A stretch of DNA of 64,000 nt, from assembly GCF_018613535.1 (NCBI RefSeq), contig NZ_JAGGQB010000006.1, positions 62,001 to 126,000 of the forward strand. Reading direction: 5' to 3'. The notes under the pieces were generated by a model. The model had not been told where the DNA came from and did not search any database. It saw only the letters and a list, made by a program, of their open reading frames with translations. The position numbers and the translations under genes were made by a program. How positions within the stretch are numbered: the stretch's first letter is position 1; the number at the start of each line of letters is the position of its first letter. This document shows positions 18,109 to 29,017 of this stretch, in pieces. Origin of the DNA: Bacillus sp. ISL-51. GTDB taxonomy: Bacteria; Bacillota; Bacilli; Bacillales; Bacillaceae.

Positions 18109-18612
18109 TTACGTCGCAAAAGAAATATTAATTTCGACAGACAATCTCGTATAAATCGTCAGTTCTTTCACCTCAGCTTTGTATTCCTTCTCATTTATGG
18201 TGTACACTTTGTTTTCAATCGTCCGTTTTAAAAGCTCCTTTGTTTTATACACACTTTCAATATCTTTTGTGATGACCTCAGAGATATTATCCTTTACATG
18301 CTCTTCGAATTTCATTTTGTCAGGCTGCGGAATTTTATATTTTTCGCCGTTAAGCAGCTTAATATCAACACTTTGAATCAGCAGCCTTTTTTTATTGTCT
18401 TCATTTAATTTATGAAGATCTTCCTGATAGATGGAAATCTGAGTTTTCAAATCCCGCATATGCTCCTGCTGTTTTTCGATTAATGTCACCTGTTCTTCCT
18501 GAAACGTTGCGTATGTAAACAGGAAAAACAGCCAGCTGACTGCGGCGCCGCACATCATCCCCGCAAAAAAACGCTGCCACCCCGGTTTTTTATAATATTC
18601 GGGAATTCTCAT
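18109..18612 (-). CDS. ytrI: sporulation membrane protein YtrI
   Basis: A 167-residue protein with one membrane helix (about residues 16-35, FFAGMMCGAAVSWLFFLFTY) after a basic N-terminus, then a coiled-coil stretch (about 40-85) and a soluble C-terminal part. In B. subtilis the ytrH-ytrI operon is SigE-dependent in the mother cell and mutants sporulate less well. I chose ATG at 18612, which overlaps the ytrH stop by four bases and gives the B. subtilis length; the frame is open 27 bases further back without a ribosome site. Confidence 0.88.
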   Translation of the reverse strand: MRIPEYYKKPGWQRFFAGMMCGAAVSWLFFLFTYATFQEEQVTLIEKQQEHMRDLKTQISIYQEDLHKLNEDNKKRLLIQSVDIKLLNGEKYKIPQPDKMKFEEHVKDNISEVITKDIESVYKTKELLKRTIENKVYTINEKEYKAEVKELTIYTRLSVEINISFAT

Positions 18613-18950
18613 GAGGAGATATTCTCCTGGGTCAGCCAAGAAATAATCAGCCAGCCGGTTTGGGCGCCGCCCATGGCTGAGATAATCAACAGAAGCTGTT
18701 TAAAAATATCGCGCGTATTCCCTTCTAAAATTCCTCTTTCAAAGCTGTACACCGCGTCAAACGTCCCTCCGATGGCCGCGACGAGCGCCCAGATTTTCAG
18801 CCTGTTCGCCAGTTTCGTAATCGCTGTCAGCGGAGCCTCGCCTGATAAATAAGCGCCGACGCCCCCGATCAGCGCACCGCCGAACAAAACACCGAACGCG
18901 ATAAAATAACTATTAATGAAATTTGCCATAAAGCTGGCTTCCTGATCCAT
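18609..18950 (-). CDS. ytrH: sporulation membrane protein YtrH
   Basis: A 113-residue integral membrane protein with three predicted helices (about residues 8-32, 45-68 and 83-108). The sequence between them, LANRLKIWALVAAIGGTFDA, is highly conserved in spore formers. It is translationally coupled to ytrI. The start at 18950 (MDQEASFM) is the B. subtilis one; an alternative ATG at 18962 also follows AGGTGAGG, so the start is uncertain by four codons. A mother-cell SigE promoter is expected in the 145-base gap to dnaE, but the candidate CATACTTG on the minus strand near 18999 is weak. Confidence 0.88.
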   Translation of the reverse strand: MDQEASFMANFINSYFIAFGVLFGGALIGGVGAYLSGEAPLTAITKLANRLKIWALVAAIGGTFDAVYSFERGILEGNTRDIFKQLLLIISAMGGAQTGWLIISWLTQENISS

Positions 18951-19095
18951 TTTATACATCACCTCACCTTACATCATATTGAGCGATACGGACAAGTATG
19001 ATGATGAGTCAAAAAAGAACATTTGTTTCTTATGGAAACCCGCCTTATAATGTAGAAAGACAAAAATGAACGTATATGAGAAAGGGGTGGCGGCT

Positions 19096-22000
19096 TTGTC
19101 TTTTGTTCACCTGCAAGTACATAGCGGCTACAGTCTGTTAAACAGCGCCGCTTCTGTGAAAGAGCTTGTCAAAGAGGCCGGCGCGCTCGGATATTCATCT
19201 TTGGCGCTGACTGACGAAAATGTCATGTACGGCGCCATTGAATTTTATAAAGCATGCAAGGCAAACGGAATCAAGCCGATTATCGGACTGACGGCATCTC
19301 TTTACACGGATGAATCCGAACTTGAAGCCTGCCCGCTTGTTCTTTTGGCTGCGACAAACGCCGGTTATCAAAACCTGCTGAAGATTTCAAGCGCGCTGCA
19401 ATCCAAATCAAAGGGCGGCATCAAACAAAAATGGATGAAAAGCTATCATGAGGGGCTGATCGCCATTACGCCCGGTGAAAGAGGGTATATTGAAGCCTTG
19501 CTGCAAGCGGGGCAGTTTGAAAAAGCGGTTAAAACCGCTAAAGAGTTTCGGGCGCTGTTTGGAGAAGGCTGTTTTTACTTAGGGTACCAGCTGTTTAAAA
19601 ACGATGGGACATTATCAGAGGAGATTCTCCGGCTGTCCGCCGAGACGGAAATCGCTGTCTGCGCAACCGGGGATGTTCATTATATACGTAAAGAAGATCA
19701 AGATGCTTACCGTTGTCTGTGCGCTATTAAAGCCGGGGAAAAATGGGCTGATCAGAGCGGGGATATGCCCGGCTTACATTTGAGATCGCCTGATGAGATG
19801 AGAGAGCTTTACGCTGCGCATCCCGAAGCGCTGGAGGCATCAGCAAATATCGCAAAGCAGTGCCATGTTGATGTCAGCCTCGGACAGACGCGGCTTCCGT
19901 CATTTCCGGCGCCAAACGGAAAATCTGCGGATGATTACTTGGCGGAAGTATGCTTTGAAGGGCTGCGACGCCGTTTTGAATCACCCGATGATCGCGCTGT
20001 CCGGCGGCTTGAATATGAGCTGGATGTTATCAGGCGGATGCGATTCAGCGATTACTTTCTCATCGTGTGGGATTTTATGAAATACGCGCATGAGCAAGGC
20101 ATCGTAACCGGGCCTGGAAGGGGGTCTGCGGCAGGCTCACTTGTCGCTTACACCCTTTTCATTACAGATGTAGATCCGCTGAAGCATTCTCTGCTGTTTG
20201 AGCGTTTTCTGAATCCTGAGCGAATCAGCATGCCGGATATTGATATTGATTTCCCAGATACAAGAAGGGATGAAGTCATTCAATATGTTCAAAAAAAATA
20301 CGGCAGTATGCACGTGGCTCAGATCATTACCTTCGGAACTCTTGCGGCAAAGGCTGCTTTAAGAGATACCGGGAGAGTCTTCGGAATCAGCCCGAAAGAA
20401 TCCGATCAGCTTGCCCGCCTGATCCCGTCAAAACCCGGCATGACGCTGGAGGAGGCGAGAGGCCAGTCCGCACAGCTGAATCAGCGGCTTTCTGAATCCG
20501 CCGTGCTTGCCAAAGTTTTCCGAATCGCCAAGAAAATCGAAGGCCTTCCGAGGCATACGTCTACACATGCGGCAGGCGTTGTTCTCAGCCAAGAGCCTCT
20601 TTCTGAGATTGTTCCCCTTCAGGAAGGCCATGAAGGCGTATATTTAACCCAGTATGCGATGGATCATCTGGAGGATCTCGGCCTTTTAAAAATGGACTTT
20701 TTAGGCCTGCGTAATCTTACGCTGATCGAATCGATTAAAACGATGATTGAAAAAGAGACAAATACCAAAATAGATTTTTCCACGATTTCCTATCAAGATG
20801 AAAAAACCTTCACACTGCTTTCAAAAGGCGATACGACAGGGATTTTTCAGCTTGAATCGTCAGGAATGAGGAGCGTGCTGAAGCGCCTTAAGCCGTCAAG
20901 GCTTGAAGACATTGTCGCGGTTAATGCGCTGTACAGGCCGGGTCCGATGGAAAATATCCCGTTATTTATTGACCGGAAACACGGGCGGGCGCGTGTAGAG
21001 GTTCCGCATGAAGATGTAAGGAGCATCCTGGCTGAAACATACGGCGTCATCGTCTATCAAGAGCAGATTATGATGATCGCATCGCGTATGGCGGGTTTTT
21101 CTTTAGGCGAGGCGGACCTGCTCAGACGTGCCGTCAGCAAAAAGCAGAAGGACATTTTGGACAGGGAGCGAAGCCATTTTGTTGAAGGGTGCTTAAAAAA
21201 GGAGTATTCTGTAGTCACTGCAAACGAGGTCTACGATCTGATTGTGAAATTCGCAAACTACGGATTTAACCGCAGCCATGCTGTAGCATACAGCATGATC
21301 GGCTATCAGCTCGCGTATTTAAAGGCGCATTATCCTTTATATTTTATGTGCGGGCTGCTGACGAGCGTCATCGGCAATGAGGACAAAATATCGCAATATC
21401 TGTACGAAGCGAAGGGGAGCGGGATTGAAGTCCTTCCGCCGTCAGTAAACAGCAGCAGTTTTCCGTTTACAGTTGAAAACGGAGCCGTCAGATACAGCTT
21501 GCGCGCCATTAAAAACGTAGGTGTCTCGGCAGTGAAAGATATTTATAAAGCAAGAAAACATAAACCGTTCGAGGATCTTTTCGATTTTTGCTTTCGCGTA
21601 CCTGCAAAAAGTGTAAATCGAAAAACCATCGAAGCCCTTATATTTTCTGGTGCCATGGACGAATTCAATCAAAACCGCGCGACCTTGCTTGCCTCCGTTG
21701 ATGTGGCTTTAGAGCACGCCGAGCTTTTTCGTGCAGACGATGACCAGATGGGATTGTTTTTGGAAGAATCTTTTTCCATAAAGCCAAAATATGTAGAAGC
21801 TGAGGAATTTCCGCTTGTGGACATGCTTCGGTTTGAAAAGGAGGCCCTCGGCGTTTACTTCTCAAGCCATCCCTTGTCTGTCTTCAGGGACGGGCTGACG
21901 GCCCGGGGAGCGCTGCCAATAGCAGAAGCGCGGCAAATGCCGAAGGGGCAGCTGTCAATCGGGGCTTTGCTCGCCGGCATCAAAATGATTCGGACAAAGA

Positions 22001-22434
22001 CAGGTCAGCATATGGCGTTTCTCACATTAAGCGACGAAACGGGAGAGATCGAAGCCATCGTGTTTCCTGACCAATTCAGAAGGCTGTCCCCGCTCTTGAA
22101 AGAAGGCGCGCTTTTATACGCGTTTGGAAAAATGGAGCAGCGGCAGGAAAAAACACAGTTCATTATTTCCGGGGCATCCATTTTGGAACAAACGGGAACC
22201 GACAAAGCGCCGTCTGTTTATATCAAAATAGAAGGCAGCCGTCACAATCAGGAACTTTTGGCAAAGATGAAGCGTATTTTACTGGAGCATAAAGGGGAAA
22301 CTGGCGTGTATCTTTATTATGAGAAGCAGAAGCAGACGATTAAGCTGCCTGATTCTTTTCATATACAAGCTGACCATCAGGCGTTATACCGTTTAAAAGA
22401 GCTGCTGGGCCGGCAAAACGTCGTATTAAAATAG
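19096..22434 (+). CDS. dnaE: DNA polymerase III alpha subunit DnaE
   Basis: The second replicative polymerase of Gram-positive bacteria. DnaE extends RNA primers on the lagging strand before handing over to PolC. The roughly 1,112-residue protein has an N-terminal PHP domain (about 1-260), the polymerase core with catalytic aspartates in MPDIDIDFPD, and helix-hairpin-helix and OB-fold domains (about 930-1010, IKMIRTKTGQHMAFLTL). The PHP metal site looks degenerate: the first histidine pair reads QVHSGYS rather than HxH. TTG at 19096 has AAAGGGGTGG ahead and agrees with B. subtilis; the ATG at 19066 has no ribosome site. Confidence 0.95.
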   Translation: MSFVHLQVHSGYSLLNSAASVKELVKEAGALGYSSLALTDENVMYGAIEFYKACKANGIKPIIGLTASLYTDESELEACPLVLLAATNAGYQNLLKISSALQSKSKGGIKQKWMKSYHEGLIAITPGERGYIEALLQAGQFEKAVKTAKEFRALFGEGCFYLGYQLFKNDGTLSEEILRLSAETEIAVCATGDVHYIRKEDQDAYRCLCAIKAGEKWADQSGDMPGLHLRSPDEMRELYAAHPEALEASANIAKQCHVDVSLGQTRLPSFPAPNGKSADDYLAEVCFEGLRRRFESPDDRAVRRLEYELDVIRRMRFSDYFLIVWDFMKYAHEQGIVTGPGRGSAAGSLVAYTLFITDVDPLKHSLLFERFLNPERISMPDIDIDFPDTRRDEVIQYVQKKYGSMHVAQIITFGTLAAKAALRDTGRVFGISPKESDQLARLIPSKPGMTLEEARGQSAQLNQRLSESAVLAKVFRIAKKIEGLPRHTSTHAAGVVLSQEPLSEIVPLQEGHEGVYLTQYAMDHLEDLGLLKMDFLGLRNLTLIESIKTMIEKETNTKIDFSTISYQDEKTFTLLSKGDTTGIFQLESSGMRSVLKRLKPSRLEDIVAVNALYRPGPMENIPLFIDRKHGRARVEVPHEDVRSILAETYGVIVYQEQIMMIASRMAGFSLGEADLLRRAVSKKQKDILDRERSHFVEGCLKKEYSVVTANEVYDLIVKFANYGFNRSHAVAYSMIGYQLAYLKAHYPLYFMCGLLTSVIGNEDKISQYLYEAKGSGIEVLPPSVNSSSFPFTVENGAVRYSLRAIKNVGVSAVKDIYKARKHKPFEDLFDFCFRVPAKSVNRKTIEALIFSGAMDEFNQNRATLLASVDVALEHAELFRADDDQMGLFLEESFSIKPKYVEAEEFPLVDMLRFEKEALGVYFSSHPLSVFRDGLTARGALPIAEARQMPKGQLSIGALLAGIKMIRTKTGQHMAFLTLSDETGEIEAIVFPDQFRRLSPLLKEGALLYAFGKMEQRQEKTQFIISGASILEQTGTDKAPSVYIKIEGSRHNQELLAKMKRILLEHKGETGVYLYYEKQKQTIKLPDSFHIQADHQALYRLKELLGRQNVVLK

Positions 22435-22576
22435 TGGTAACACCAATAGTTTTGTTATACAATTGAAGCAATTGTGCTATCTTATTTAAAGATTCTGATA
22501 TTTTTCATCTCCAGAGATTGTACCAGTCTATGCAGCAGAATATGTAATAAAGTACTTAAAAGGAGTGTATTAAAGA

Positions 22577-23809
22577 ATGTCTCTAAGAGAAGAAGCATTA
22601 CATTTACACAAAGTCAACCAAGGAAAACTAGAATCAAAAGCAAAGGTTGAAGTAAGAAATGCGGAAGATTTAAGCCTTGCTTACTCTCCTGGTGTGGCTG
22701 AGCCGTGTAAAGAGATTTATGATGACCAAAACAAAGTATATGATTATACAATGAAGGGGAACATGGTAGCAGTCGTAACAGACGGATCAGCCGTTCTCGG
22801 ACTCGGCAATATCGGGCCTGAAGCTTCACTGCCTGTCATGGAAGGGAAAGCGGTCCTCTTTAAAAGCTTCGCAGGAGTAGACGCGTTCCCGATCGCGCTT
22901 GACACAAATGATGTGGACAAAATAATCGACACGGTGAAACTGCTTGCTCCGACTTTCGGCGGCGTCAACCTTGAAGACATTGCGGCACCGAACTGCTTTA
23001 TCATTGAAGAACGTCTGAAAAAAGAAATAAATATTCCGGTTTTCCACGATGATCAGCACGGAACTGCCATTGTAACCGTTGCAGGGCTTGTAAACGCGCT
23101 GAAGCTGTCAGGAAAATCCATGTCTTCCATTAAAGTCGTGGCGAACGGAGCGGGAGCGGCAGGCATCGCGATCATAAAGCTTCTCTATCATTTCGGCGTA
23201 CGGGATATCGTGATGTGCGACTCAAAAGGAGCCATTTACGAAGGGCGCCCTGCCGGCATGAACAGTGTGAAAAACGAAGTGGCGAAGTTTACTAACCAAG
23301 ATCGCAAAGACGGCTCGCTTCAGGATGTCATTAAAGATGCAGACGTCTTTATCGGCGTTTCAGTCGAAGGCGCCTTAACGAAAGAAATGGTTGAAAGCAT
23401 GGCGAAAGATCCGATCATTTTCGCAATGGCGAACCCGAATCCGGAAATCATGCCTGAGGATGCGCGCGCAGCCGGCGCAAGCGTAATCGGAACAGGCCGC
23501 TCCGATTTCCCGAACCAGGTAAACAATGTATTGGCATTCCCGGGAATTTTCCGCGGAGCGCTTGACGCTCGCGCGACTCATATTAACGAAGAGATGAAAA
23601 TTGCAGCGGTTGAAGCCATTGCTTCCCTCGTTTCAGAGGAAGAATTGAGCGCAGATTATGTCATCCCAGCTCCATTTGACAAACGCGTTGCGCCTGCTGT
23701 TGCAAAAGCTGTTGCAAAAGCGGCGATGGAAACAGGTGTGGCAAGAATGAACGTTGACCCTGAAGAAGTCGCTGAAAAAACAAGAAAGCTTACTGTCATC
23801 GGTGAATAG
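22577..23809 (+). CDS. ytsJ: NADP-dependent malic enzyme YtsJ
   Basis: Decarboxylates malate to pyruvate with formation of NADPH. The 410-residue short form carries the malate-site motif SPGVAEPCKEIYDD near residue 37, the catalytic lysine and metal-binding aspartates in PVFHDDQHGTAIV, a Rossmann loop VVANGAGAAGIAI and FAMANPNPEIMPED. In B. subtilis YtsJ is the major malic enzyme for growth on malate and balances NADPH. A GGAGTG site precedes the ATG. The 142-base gap after dnaE probably contains its promoter, but I could not settle a clear -35/-10 pair. A perfect hairpin follows. Confidence 0.94.
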   Translation: MSLREEALHLHKVNQGKLESKAKVEVRNAEDLSLAYSPGVAEPCKEIYDDQNKVYDYTMKGNMVAVVTDGSAVLGLGNIGPEASLPVMEGKAVLFKSFAGVDAFPIALDTNDVDKIIDTVKLLAPTFGGVNLEDIAAPNCFIIEERLKKEINIPVFHDDQHGTAIVTVAGLVNALKLSGKSMSSIKVVANGAGAAGIAIIKLLYHFGVRDIVMCDSKGAIYEGRPAGMNSVKNEVAKFTNQDRKDGSLQDVIKDADVFIGVSVEGALTKEMVESMAKDPIIFAMANPNPEIMPEDARAAGASVIGTGRSDFPNQVNNVLAFPGIFRGALDARATHINEEMKIAAVEAIASLVSEEELSADYVIPAPFDKRVAPAVAKAVAKAAMETGVARMNVDPEEVAEKTRKLTVIGE

Positions 23810-23828
23810 AGAACGGAGATAAGAATGG

Positions 23829-23864
23829 CAGCGCGTTGGCAGAAAACAACGCGCTGTTGTTCAA
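23829..23864 (+). terminator. terminator of the malic enzyme gene
   Basis: CAGCGCGTTG (23829-23838) pairs perfectly with CAACGCGCTG (23847-23856); the tail TTGTTC is U-rich but not a pure run. Confidence 0.75.
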
Positions 23865-23868
23865 TAAA

Positions 23869-24020
23869 CGGACTGCTGACATTTTTTTAAGGGCAGGTCT
23901 TGAAAAAATTTCAGCAGTATCCGTTATTTCTTTTGAAAACGCTGACACCAAGGCTGAGCAACGTTTTCACTGCTTTTTTAAAGCCGGTATCGGTCTGTTT
24001 CAGAGCAAAAAATGTCGAAT
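23869..24020 (+). other. hairpin-rich region upstream of accD
   Basis: No convincing gene. Two further strong inverted repeats follow the malic enzyme terminator: CGGACTGCTGA (23869-23879) with TCAGCAGTatCCG (23911-23923), then a U-rich tract, and GAAAACG (23935-23941) with CGTTTTC (23962-23968), then ACTGCTTTTTT. Short open frames across it lack ribosome sites. See findings. Confidence 0.5.
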
Positions 24021-24025
24021 GGAGG

Positions 24026-24054
24026 ATGACACCGTTTGACAAAAAAAGTACAAT
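24026..24054 (+). promoter_or_regulatory. candidate accDA promoter
   Basis: ATGACA (24026-24031), 17-base spacer, TACAAT (24049-24054); five of six matches in both boxes. The transcript would carry a leader of about 75 bases before accD. Confidence 0.6.
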
Positions 24055-24137
24055 AGTTTCGGTAAAGTTATTATTAAGTCTATCTTAATCGGAAGACATG
24101 CAGTGAAGAGAACCCTTCACAAAAGGGAGGTAATCAT

Positions 24138-25010
24138 TTGTTAAAGGATATATTTACAAAAAAGAAAAAATATGCTTCCGTGCCGTCTGAGCAGGCAAAA
24201 CACGATGTTCCGGAAGGCATTATGACAAAGTGCCCCAAATGTAAAAAAATCATGCTCACAAAAGAGTTAGATAAAAATCTGCGCGTCTGCATGAATTGCG
24301 GATACCATTTCCCGATGAATGCAAAACAGCGCATCGAAAGCATCCTGGATGAAGATTCATTTGAGGAATTCAACCAGGGAATGATTTCTGAGAACCCGCT
24401 CGGTTTTCCGGGATATTTAGAAAAAGTCGAAAAAGACCGTGAGAAAACATCTTTGAATGAAGCGGTTGTTACCGGAAAAGGGAACATCAACGGTTTCCCT
24501 GCCGTGATCGCGATTATGGATTCGACATTCCGCATGGGCAGCATGGGTTCCGTTGTCGGAGAAAAAATTACGCTTGCAATTGAAAAAGCAAAAGAGGAAA
24601 AAGTCCCGTTTATCATCTTTACCGCTTCCGGCGGCGCACGCATGCAGGAAGGGGTCTTAAGCCTTATGCAGATGGCGAAGACAAGCTCTGCATTAAAGCT
24701 GTTCAGTGAGGAGCAGGGCCTGATTATTTCAATCATGACCCATCCGACGACAGGAGGGGTATCGGCGAGCTTCGCTTCTCTCGGCGATTATAATCTCGCT
24801 GAACCGGGAGCCTTGATCGGTTTTGCGGGAAGACGTATCATTGAACAGACGATCGGGGAAAAACTGCCGGAAGATTTCCAGACGGCGGAATTTTTATTAA
24901 AGCACGGCCAGCTTGATGCAGTAATTCATAGAAATGATATGAAAGATAAACTCGGATATCTGCTGGACATGCACCAAACAGGAGGTGAGCATGAGTGGCT
25001 GCAAGATTAG
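24138..25010 (+). CDS. accD: acetyl-CoA carboxylase, carboxyltransferase subunit beta
   Basis: Transfers carboxyl from carboxybiotin to acetyl-CoA, with AccA, to make malonyl-CoA for fatty acid synthesis. The 290-residue protein has the N-terminal zinc ribbon CPKCKK...CMNCGYH (residues about 29-51) and the crotonase-like domain with [20 protein letters not shown] and [14 protein letters not shown]. The start is a TTG at 24138 with AAGGGAGGTAATCAT just ahead. It overlaps accA by 16 bases, so the two subunits are co-translated. Confidence 0.96.
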   Translation: MLKDIFTKKKKYASVPSEQAKHDVPEGIMTKCPKCKKIMLTKELDKNLRVCMNCGYHFPMNAKQRIESILDEDSFEEFNQGMISENPLGFPGYLEKVEKDREKTSLNEAVVTGKGNINGFPAVIAIMDSTFRMGSMGSVVGEKITLAIEKAKEEKVPFIIFTASGGARMQEGVLSLMQMAKTSSALKLFSEEQGLIISIMTHPTTGGVSASFASLGDYNLAEPGALIGFAGRRIIEQTIGEKLPEDFQTAEFLLKHGQLDAVIHRNDMKDKLGYLLDMHQTGGEHEWLQD

Positions 25011-25972
25011 AATTTGAAAAACCAGTGGTTGAACTGCAAACTAAAATCGCCGAACTGAAAAAATTCACCCAAGATTCGGATATGGATTTAAGCGCTGAAA
25101 TCGAAAGGCTTGAAGACCGGCTCAGCAAGCTTCAAGATGAAATTTATAAAAATCTGAAGCCGTGGGACAGAGTTCAAATCGCCCGGCTGCCTGACCGGCC
25201 GACGACGCTTGATTACATTCAATATCTGTTTACCGACTTTTTTGAATGCCACGGAGACAGAACGTACGGAGACGATGCGGCGATTGTTGGCGGAGTTGCC
25301 AAGTATCACGGCATGCCCGTAACCGTCATCGGCCACCAGCGCGGAAAAGATACGAAAGAAAACCTTGTCCGCAATTTCGGGATGCCTCATCCTGAAGGCT
25401 ACCGCAAAGCGCTTCGCCTCATGAAACAAGCCGATAAGTTTAACCGTCCGATTATCTGCTTTATTGATACGAAGGGAGCATATCCCGGTAAAGCGGCTGA
25501 GGAGCGCGGGCAAAGCGAAGCAATCGCCAAAAACCTGTTCGAAATGGCCGGCCTCACAGTGCCTGTCATTTGTATCGTAATCGGAGAAGGCGGAAGCGGA
25601 GGCGCGCTGGCTCTGGGTGTGGGCAACCGCATGTTTATGCTGGAAAACTCTACTTATTCGGTTATTTCTCCTGAAGGAGCGGCATCAATTTTATGGAAAG
25701 ATTCAAGCCTTGCCAAAAAAGCGGCGGAAACCATGAAAATCACTGCGCCTGACTTATTAGAATTAGGTATTATAGATCATATGATTAAAGAAGTAAAAGG
25801 CGGAGCACACCATGATATTAAGCAGCAGGCGGGCTATATTGACGAAACTCTGAAACAATCGTTAAAATCTCTTATCAAACTGAGCGCGGAAGAATTGATC
25901 AGCCAGCGCTATGAAAAATATAAAGCGATTGGGAAAGTTTCGGTTGAGGATCATTATATCGGGGTAAACTAA
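24995..25972 (+). CDS. accA: acetyl-CoA carboxylase, carboxyltransferase subunit alpha
   Basis: Partner of AccD; together they form the alpha2-beta2 carboxyltransferase. The 325-residue length equals B. subtilis AccA. The N-terminal helical region is followed by the crotonase domain with [39 protein letters not shown] (biotin/CoA site) and [14 protein letters not shown], the oxyanion loop. The GTG at 24995 has the strong site AGGAGGTGAGC inside the end of accD. A terminator follows before the pfkA promoter. Confidence 0.96.
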   Translation: MAARLEFEKPVVELQTKIAELKKFTQDSDMDLSAEIERLEDRLSKLQDEIYKNLKPWDRVQIARLPDRPTTLDYIQYLFTDFFECHGDRTYGDDAAIVGGVAKYHGMPVTVIGHQRGKDTKENLVRNFGMPHPEGYRKALRLMKQADKFNRPIICFIDTKGAYPGKAAEERGQSEAIAKNLFEMAGLTVPVICIVIGEGGSGGALALGVGNRMFMLENSTYSVISPEGAASILWKDSSLAKKAAETMKITAPDLLELGIIDHMIKEVKGGAHHDIKQQAGYIDETLKQSLKSLIKLSAEELISQRYEKYKAIGKVSVEDHYIGVN

Positions 25973-25976
25973 ATAG

Positions 25977-26009
25977 ACGTGAAGCCTATGGCTCACGTTT
26001 ATTTTTTGT
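25977..26009 (+). terminator. terminator of accDA
   Basis: ACGTGAAGCC and GGCTCACGT pair with one bulged base around TAT, followed by TTATTTTTT. Confidence 0.85.
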
Positions 26010-26027
26010 GATATTCCTTAAATTTTA

Positions 26028-26056
26028 TTTAAAAACAATTTATTTAATTGTATAAT
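26028..26056 (+). promoter_or_regulatory. pfkA-pyk promoter
   Basis: A perfect TATAAT at 26051-26056, with TTTAAA at 26028-26033 after a 17-base spacer. The leader to the pfkA ATG is about 90 bases and shows no clear structure. Confidence 0.7.
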
Positions 26057-26150
26057 AGGTAAGGTTTCATGGGAGCTCAGGCGTCCCTTTTCATTGTTTT
26101 AGGGCAATGATCATGATATGTTTAACATATATATGTTCTGAGGTGAATAG

Positions 26151-27113
<963 letters not shown>

Positions 27114-27151
27114 GAGGCAAAAGCTGAAGATTTTAGAAGGAAGTGAACGAG

Positions 27152-28909
27152 TTGAAAAAAACAAAAATCGTTTGTACAATCGGCCCGGCCAGTGAAAGTG
27201 TTGAAATGCTTACGAAATTAATGGAAGCGGGTATGAATGTTGCTCGCCTGAATTTTTCACACGGTGATTTCGAAGAGCACGGCGCCAGAATTAAAAACAT
27301 CCGGGAAGCAAGTAAAAAGCTCGGCAAAAATGTAGGAATTCTCCTTGATACGAAAGGCCCGGAAATCCGTACGCACCAAATGGAAAACGGCGCGCTTGAC
27401 CTGCAAGCGGGAAATGAAATTATCGTTTCAACGAAAGAAGTTCTGGGAACGCTTGAAAAATTCTCAGTATCTTACGAAGGCTTGGCAGAAGACGTGCAAA
27501 AAGGCTCTATCATCCTTTTGGATGACGGATTAATCGGATTGGAAGTCATCGAATCAAATCCGGAAAAACATGAAATCAAAACAAAAATCTTAAACAGCGG
27601 CACGCTGAAAAATAAAAAAGGCGTAAACGTTCCCGGCGTCAGCGTTAACCTTCCGGGCATCACGGAAAAAGACGCAAAAGACATCACTTTCGGTATTGAG
27701 CAAGGCGTAGATTTCATCGCTGCGTCATTTGTGCGCCGTTCTACGGATGTGCTTGAAATCCGCGAATTGCTTGAAGAACATAATGCGTCGGACATTCAAA
27801 TCATCCCTAAAATCGAAAACCAAGAAGGCGTAGATAACCTTGACGCGATCCTGGAAGTATCTGACGGATTAATGGTAGCGCGCGGAGACCTCGGCGTAGA
27901 GATTCCGGCTGAAGAAGTGCCGCTTGTGCAAAAAGAAATGATCAAAAAGTGCAATGCGCTCGGCAAACCGGTCATTACGGCGACACAAATGCTTGACAGC
28001 ATGCAGCGCAATCCTCGTCCGACACGTGCTGAAGCAAGTGACGTTGCCAATGCTATTTTCGACGGAACAGATGCAATTATGCTTTCCGGTGAAACAGCTG
28101 CAGGGCAATATCCTGTTGAGGCCGTTCAAACGATGTTTAACATTGCCACACGCACAGAAGAATCTCTGAACTATAAAGAAATTCTGTCTAAACGCAGAAA
28201 TCAAGTCGGCATGACGATTACCGATGCAATCGGCCAATCTGTTGCGCACACGGCGATCAACCTGAACGCATCAGCTATCGTTACTCCGACAGAAAGCGGC
28301 CATACGGCGCGTATGATCGCAAAATACCGTCCGCAGGCTCCGATCGTGGCCGTAACTGTGAATGAGTCTGTATCACGCAAACTCGGTCTTGTATTCGGCG
28401 TATTCCCGGCAAGCGGACAAAACGCCAATTCAACAGATGAAATGCTTGAAGATGCAGTTCAAAAATCGCTTGACAGCGGAATTGTCAAACACGGCGATCT
28501 GATTGTCATTACAGCCGGTTCAGTCGGTGAATCAGGCACAACGAACCTGATGAAAGTCCACACCGTCGGCAGCATTGTGGCAAAAGGACAAGGCATCGGA
28601 CGCAAATCAGCATTCGGTCCGGTCGTTATTGCCAAAAATGCAAAAGAAGCTGAACAAAAAATGACAGACGGCGCAGTATTGGTTGCTTCAAGCACTGACC
28701 GCGACATGATCGCATCACTTGAAAAAGCATCAGCGCTTATTACAGAAGAAGGCGGCTTAACGAGTCATGCTGCTGTGGTCGGATTAAGCCTCGGCATTCC
28801 GGTCATCGTCGGCATGGAGAATGCGACTGCTGTTTTAACAGAAGGACAGGTTATCACAGTTGACGCTGCCCGCGGCACAGTGTATGAAGGCCGCGCAAGC
28901 GTTCTTTAA
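27152..28909 (+). CDS. pyk: pyruvate kinase with C-terminal PEP-utiliser-type domain
   Basis: Makes pyruvate and ATP from phosphoenolpyruvate. From TTG at 27152 the product is 585 residues, the B. subtilis length; AGAAGGAAG precedes it. The barrel has [11 protein letters not shown], the catalytic lysine block [15 protein letters not shown] and the signature [12 protein letters not shown]. Beyond the usual 470 residues there is an extra domain (about 475-585) with [20 protein letters not shown], which resembles the swivelling phosphohistidine domain of PEP synthase and enzyme I. This extension is typical of Bacillus and Geobacillus enzymes. Note that the domain has threonine (LTSHAAV) beside the histidine, so its phosphotransfer activity is doubtful. 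Confidence 0.96.
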   Translation: MKKTKIVCTIGPASESVEMLTKLMEAGMNVARLNFSHGDFEEHGARIKNIREASKKLGKNVGILLDTKGPEIRTHQMENGALDLQAGNEIIVSTKEVLGTLEKFSVSYEGLAEDVQKGSIILLDDGLIGLEVIESNPEKHEIKTKILNSGTLKNKKGVNVPGVSVNLPGITEKDAKDITFGIEQGVDFIAASFVRRSTDVLEIRELLEEHNASDIQIIPKIENQEGVDNLDAILEVSDGLMVARGDLGVEIPAEEVPLVQKEMIKKCNALGKPVITATQMLDSMQRNPRPTRAEASDVANAIFDGTDAIMLSGETAAGQYPVEAVQTMFNIATRTEESLNYKEILSKRRNQVGMTITDAIGQSVAHTAINLNASAIVTPTESGHTARMIAKYRPQAPIVAVTVNESVSRKLGLVFGVFPASGQNANSTDEMLEDAVQKSLDSGIVKHGDLIVITAGSVGESGTTNLMKVHTVGSIVAKGQGIGRKSAFGPVVIAKNAKEAEQKMTDGAVLVASSTDRDMIASLEKASALITEEGGLTSHAAVVGLSLGIPVIVGMENATAVLTEGQVITVDAARGTVYEGRASVL

Positions 28910-28918
28910 ACAGCCGTA

Positions 28919-28950
28919 AGAGAAGAGAGGGGAATGCCCTTCTCTTTTCG
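28919..28950 (+). terminator. terminator of pfkA-pyk
   Basis: AAGAGAAGAGAGGGG and CCCTTCTCTTTT form an imperfect hairpin around AATG with a T-rich end. Confidence 0.7.
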
Positions 28951-29017
28951 TCTTTTCGCTGTTTTTCACATTCCCGCGCGGGCGGTGAACGTGCTGAGAA
29001 GTGCAGGGGGGCAGAAT

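Noticed and set aside
18028-18231. 67-codon plus-strand frame opposite the end of ytrI
   Set aside because: Overlaps ytrI antisense and the gap after it; basic low-complexity translation and no ribosome site.
22459-22473. CAATTG-AAG-CAATTG repeat ahead of the malic enzyme gene as an operator
   Set aside because: The arms are self-palindromic and AT-rich, no matching regulator is nearby, and the gene is thought to be largely constitutive.
23836-24088. Open frames of 62-67 codons between the malic enzyme gene and accD
   Set aside because: They run through strong inverted repeats and a probable terminator, have no ribosome site, and give protein sequence without recognisable features; better explained as non-coding structured DNA.
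24134-24736. 200-codon minus-strand frame opposite accD
   Set aside because: Lies entirely on the antisense of conserved AccD, no promoter or ribosome site, low-complexity Ser/Phe translation.
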